From positions 1-6,209 of the forward strand of contig JAEMRB010000062.1 of the NCBI GenBank assembly GCA_016463555.1: DNA of 6,209 nt, read 5' to 3'. Position 1 is the first letter of the stretch; every line of letters starts with the position of its first letter. The DNA is from Chloroflexota bacterium. Lineage in GTDB: Bacteria; Chloroflexota; Limnocylindria; Limnocylindrales; Limnocylindraceae. Made by a program: the position numbers and the translations under genes. Positions 1 through 6,209 of the stretch are shown here, in pieces. The notes below the pieces were generated by a model that saw only the letters and a list, made by a program, of their open reading frames with translations, had not been told where the DNA came from and ran no database searches.

Positions 1-3365
<3,365 letters not shown>

Positions 3366-3394
3366 GGGCGGATCTCGGCCGTCCCGCAGGAGGG

Positions 3395-3420
3395 GTGCTT
3401 TGACACCTTTCGTGCTTGAC
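3395..3420 (+). repeat. Short direct repeat GTGCTT(T)GAC in promoter
   Basis: GTGCTTTGAC at 3395-3404 recurs as GTGCTTGAC at 3412-3420, about one and a half helical turns further on. The first copy contains most of the -35 box; the second sits in the spacer and runs up to the TG of the extended -10. It may be an alternative -35, a binding site for a regulator, or chance. Confidence 0.45.
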
Positions 3421-3429
3421 TGCTACGCT
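3400..3429 (+). promoter_or_regulatory. Predicted sigma70-type promoter for rpsL-rpsG-fusA
   Basis: A perfect -35 box TTGACA (3400-3405) is followed after 18 bp by TACGCT (3424-3429). That box keeps T1, A2 and T6 of TATAAT and is preceded by TG at 3421-3422, giving an extended -10 (TGC-TACGCT). The likely start is A3435, after a GC-rich CCGCG discriminator, which leaves a leader of about 76 nt. In E. coli, GC-rich discriminators go with growth-rate and stringent control of ribosomal promoters; applying that here is inference. The promoter lets the str genes be transcribed independently of rpoBC, although read-through from rpoC also looks possible. Confidence 0.65.
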
Positions 3430-3445
3430 CCGCGACCGTGCACAA

Positions 3446-3461
3446 AGGGCAATCCCGCCCT
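3446..3461 (+). other. Small hairpin in the predicted rpsL leader
   Basis: AGGGC (3446-3450) can pair perfectly with GCCCT (3457-3461) around the six-base loop AATCCC. It falls about 11 nt after the predicted transcription start and about 50 nt before the rpsL start codon. No T-run follows, so it is not a terminator. It could stabilise the 5' end of the mRNA or take part in leader regulation. A stem this short can also arise by chance. Confidence 0.3.
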
Positions 3462-3492
3462 GACATCACGCCAGTAGTGGAATCGAGTAGAG

Positions 3493-3498
3493 AAGGAG
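3493..3498 (+). promoter_or_regulatory. Ribosome binding site of rpsL
   Basis: AAGGAG lies 12 nt before the GTG at 3511. The gap is a little long for a Shine-Dalgarno sequence, but this is the only good match. The protein that begins at this GTG has the expected S12 N-terminus (MPTISQLVRKGR), which fixes the start. Confidence 0.75.
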
Positions 3499-3510
3499 CG
3501 CGCGTAAAAC

Positions 3511-3942
3511 GTGCCTACGATTAGTCAGCTCGTTCGAAAGGGTCGCAAGCCGAAGGTCTCGAAGATCAAGGCCTCAGCGTTCCGCAAGAACTGGAACGGC
3601 ATTAAGCAGCGTCAGGAGTCCGCAGAGGGCGCCCCGATGAAGCGTGGTGTCTGCTTGATCGTACGCACCATGACCCCGAAGAAGCCGAACTCCGCTCTTC
3701 GAAAGATCGCCCGCGTGAAGCTCACCAACCAGATGGAAGTCACCGCCTACATCCCAGGCATTGGCCACAACCTCCAGGAGCACAGCGTTGTGCTCGTTCG
3801 TGGCGGCCGCGTGAAGGACCTTCCTTCGGTCAAGTACCACATCGTTCGCGGTGCACTCGATGCCGCCGGCGTGAAGGATCGCAAGCAGAGCCGTTCAAAG
3901 TATGGCGCGAAGGCTGAACAAGCCGTCGCCAAGAAGAAGTAA
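3511..3942 (+). CDS. rpsL: 30S ribosomal protein S12
   Basis: S12 sits at the decoding centre of the small subunit and controls tRNA selection accuracy. The 143-residue product starts at GTG and carries the family signatures: MPTISQLVRKGR at the N-terminus, TPKKPNSALRK at 55-65, GHNLQEHSVVLVRGGRVKDLP at 85-105 and RSKYG near the end. Streptomycin-related lysines K57 and K102 (E. coli K43 and K88, counting Met) are present, as is D103, the equivalent of the aspartate that RimO methylthiolates in E. coli. Relative to E. coli (124 residues) there are 14 extra residues between K18 and the KRGVC motif, similar to the longer Bacillus form. Unusual residues are S106 and K108, where LPGVRYH is the norm, and GVCLIV for GVCTRV. 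It is the first gene of the rpsL-rpsG-fusA cluster and has its own promoter upstream. TAA stop at 3940-3942. Confidence 0.98.
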   Translation: MPTISQLVRKGRKPKVSKIKASAFRKNWNGIKQRQESAEGAPMKRGVCLIVRTMTPKKPNSALRKIARVKLTNQMEVTAYIPGIGHNLQEHSVVLVRGGRVKDLPSVKYHIVRGALDAAGVKDRKQSRSKYGAKAEQAVAKKK

Positions 3943-3945
3943 GCG

Positions 3946-4413
3946 ATGCCACGTCGTACAACGGTCCCACGCAAGCTCAAGTACGAAGTTGTTCCGCTGA
4001 ACAAAACCGTTGACCGTTTTGTGGTCAAGGTGATGTTGAGCGGCAAGCGCGGACTCGCAGAGCGCATCCTTCGCGAAGCGCTTGCACGTGTTGAGTCGCA
4101 GGCAAACCGCCCAGGCCTTGAAGTGCTCGACCTCGCCCTGCGCAACGCAACACCACTGATTGAAGTGAAGCCGCGCCGCGTTGGTGGCGCCACCTACCAG
4201 GTACCAGTTGAGATTCGCGGCGAGCGCCGCTTGAGCCTCGGCGTGCGCTGGCTCGTGCAGGCTGCACGCAAGCGCAACGGGAAGAGCATGTCTGACAAGC
4301 TCGCCGCTGAGTTCCTCGATGCATCGAACAACCTCGGCGCCGCAGTAAAGCGACGCGAAGAGACCCACAAGATGGCGGAGGCTAACAAGGCCTTCAGCCA
4401 CTTCCGGTTCTAG
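3946..4413 (+). CDS. rpsG: 30S ribosomal protein S7
   Basis: S7 binds the 3' major domain of 16S rRNA, nucleates assembly of the small-subunit head and lines the mRNA exit channel near the E site. The 155-residue product has the usual length (E. coli about 156 without its strain-specific extension) and the usual landmarks: MPRR start; the hairpin segment IEVKPRRVGGATYQVPVEIR at 72-91; RWLVQAARKR at 101-110; and the C-terminal KRREETHKMAEANKAFSHFRF. The final residue is Phe where Trp is common. The ATG lies 3 nt after the rpsL stop. No strong Shine-Dalgarno is visible, only AAGAAG within the rpsL end, so translation is probably coupled to rpsL. The 3-nt gap leaves no room for the long rpsL-rpsG spacer that E. 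coli S7 binds for autoregulation. TAG stop at 4411-4413. Confidence 0.98.
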   Translation: MPRRTTVPRKLKYEVVPLNKTVDRFVVKVMLSGKRGLAERILREALARVESQANRPGLEVLDLALRNATPLIEVKPRRVGGATYQVPVEIRGERRLSLGVRWLVQAARKRNGKSMSDKLAAEFLDASNNLGAAVKRREETHKMAEANKAFSHFRF

Positions 4414-4422
4414 GGGCGAGAG

Positions 4423-6209
<1,787 letters not shown>

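Larger units (their letters stand above)
3366..3510 (+). other. rpoC-rpsL intergenic region
   Basis: These 145 bp separate the rpoC stop from the rpsL start. They contain an imperfect hairpin just after rpoC (GGGCGG at 3366-3371 with CCGTCCC at 3379-3385, one bulged T). This has no following T-run, so it is not a convincing intrinsic terminator. Then come a promoter (3400-3429), a predicted leader with a small hairpin, and the rpsL ribosome binding site. Nothing here resembles a tRNA, and there is no gene for an L7Ae-like protein, which many Firmicutes carry at this place. Confidence 0.85.

Noticed and set aside
3366..3385. Hairpin right after the rpoC stop as an intrinsic terminator.
   Set aside because: The six-pair stem has a bulge and is followed by GCAGGAGGGG rather than a T-run, so it does not fit an intrinsic terminator.
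3416..3447. A second promoter using TTGACT (3416-3421) as -35.
   Set aside because: At 16-18 bp downstream there is only TGCACA or similar, a poor -10. The first TTGACA has a far better partner.
3400..3477. A 25-codon TTG-started frame preceded six bases upstream by AGGAGG (3388-3393), a possible leader peptide before rpsL.
   Set aside because: It overlaps the promoter, so the main predicted transcript would not include it. It starts with the rare TTG and shows no attenuator-like codon run. Only rpoC read-through could express it. Chance is more likely.

Overview
This 6.2-kb window is a stretch of the conserved rpoC-str locus of a bacterium. In order, all on the + strand, it holds the 3' three-quarters of rpoC (RNA polymerase beta' subunit, entered mid-gene), a 145-bp non-coding gap, rpsL (ribosomal protein S12), rpsG (S7) and the first ~595 codons of fusA (elongation factor G, cut off by the window end). 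All four reading frames are intact, with no frameshift or premature stop. I see no mobile element, CRISPR, RNA gene or accessory cassette.

Organism: the DNA is GC-rich (roughly 60% by eye), with C/G-ending codons except for an unusual liking for proline CCA. rpoC is followed directly by rpsL, as in Gram-positive-type (Terrabacteria) genomes and unlike E. coli. The L7Ae-like gene often found between them in Firmicutes is absent. Beta' lacks the E. coli trigger-loop insertion SI3 but carries about 58 extra residues after the trigger loop. S12 has the longer N-terminal region also seen in Bacillus. My best guess is Chloroflexota or a neighbouring phylum. This rests on remembered family sequences, not a search, so confidence is modest.

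Layout: 1-3365 rpoC; 3366-3510 intergenic region with a credible sigma70-type promoter (TTGACA, 18-bp spacer, extended -10 TGC-TACGCT), a predicted ~76-nt leader with a small hairpin, and an AAGGAG ribosome binding site; 3511-3942 rpsL; 3946-4413 rpsG; 4423-6209 fusA. The last three genes are separated by only 3 and 9 nt, so they should be co-transcribed and probably translationally coupled. tuf commonly follows fusA but would lie outside the window.

Functionally this is core information processing: the catalytic subunit of RNA polymerase, then two small-subunit ribosomal proteins and the translocase of the ribosome. I found no convincing new biological system. The points worth a second look are the duplicated barrel-like module in beta', substitutions in the S12 loop around the RimO/streptomycin site, the repeat-bearing promoter, and the lack of room for an E. 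coli-type S7 regulatory site.
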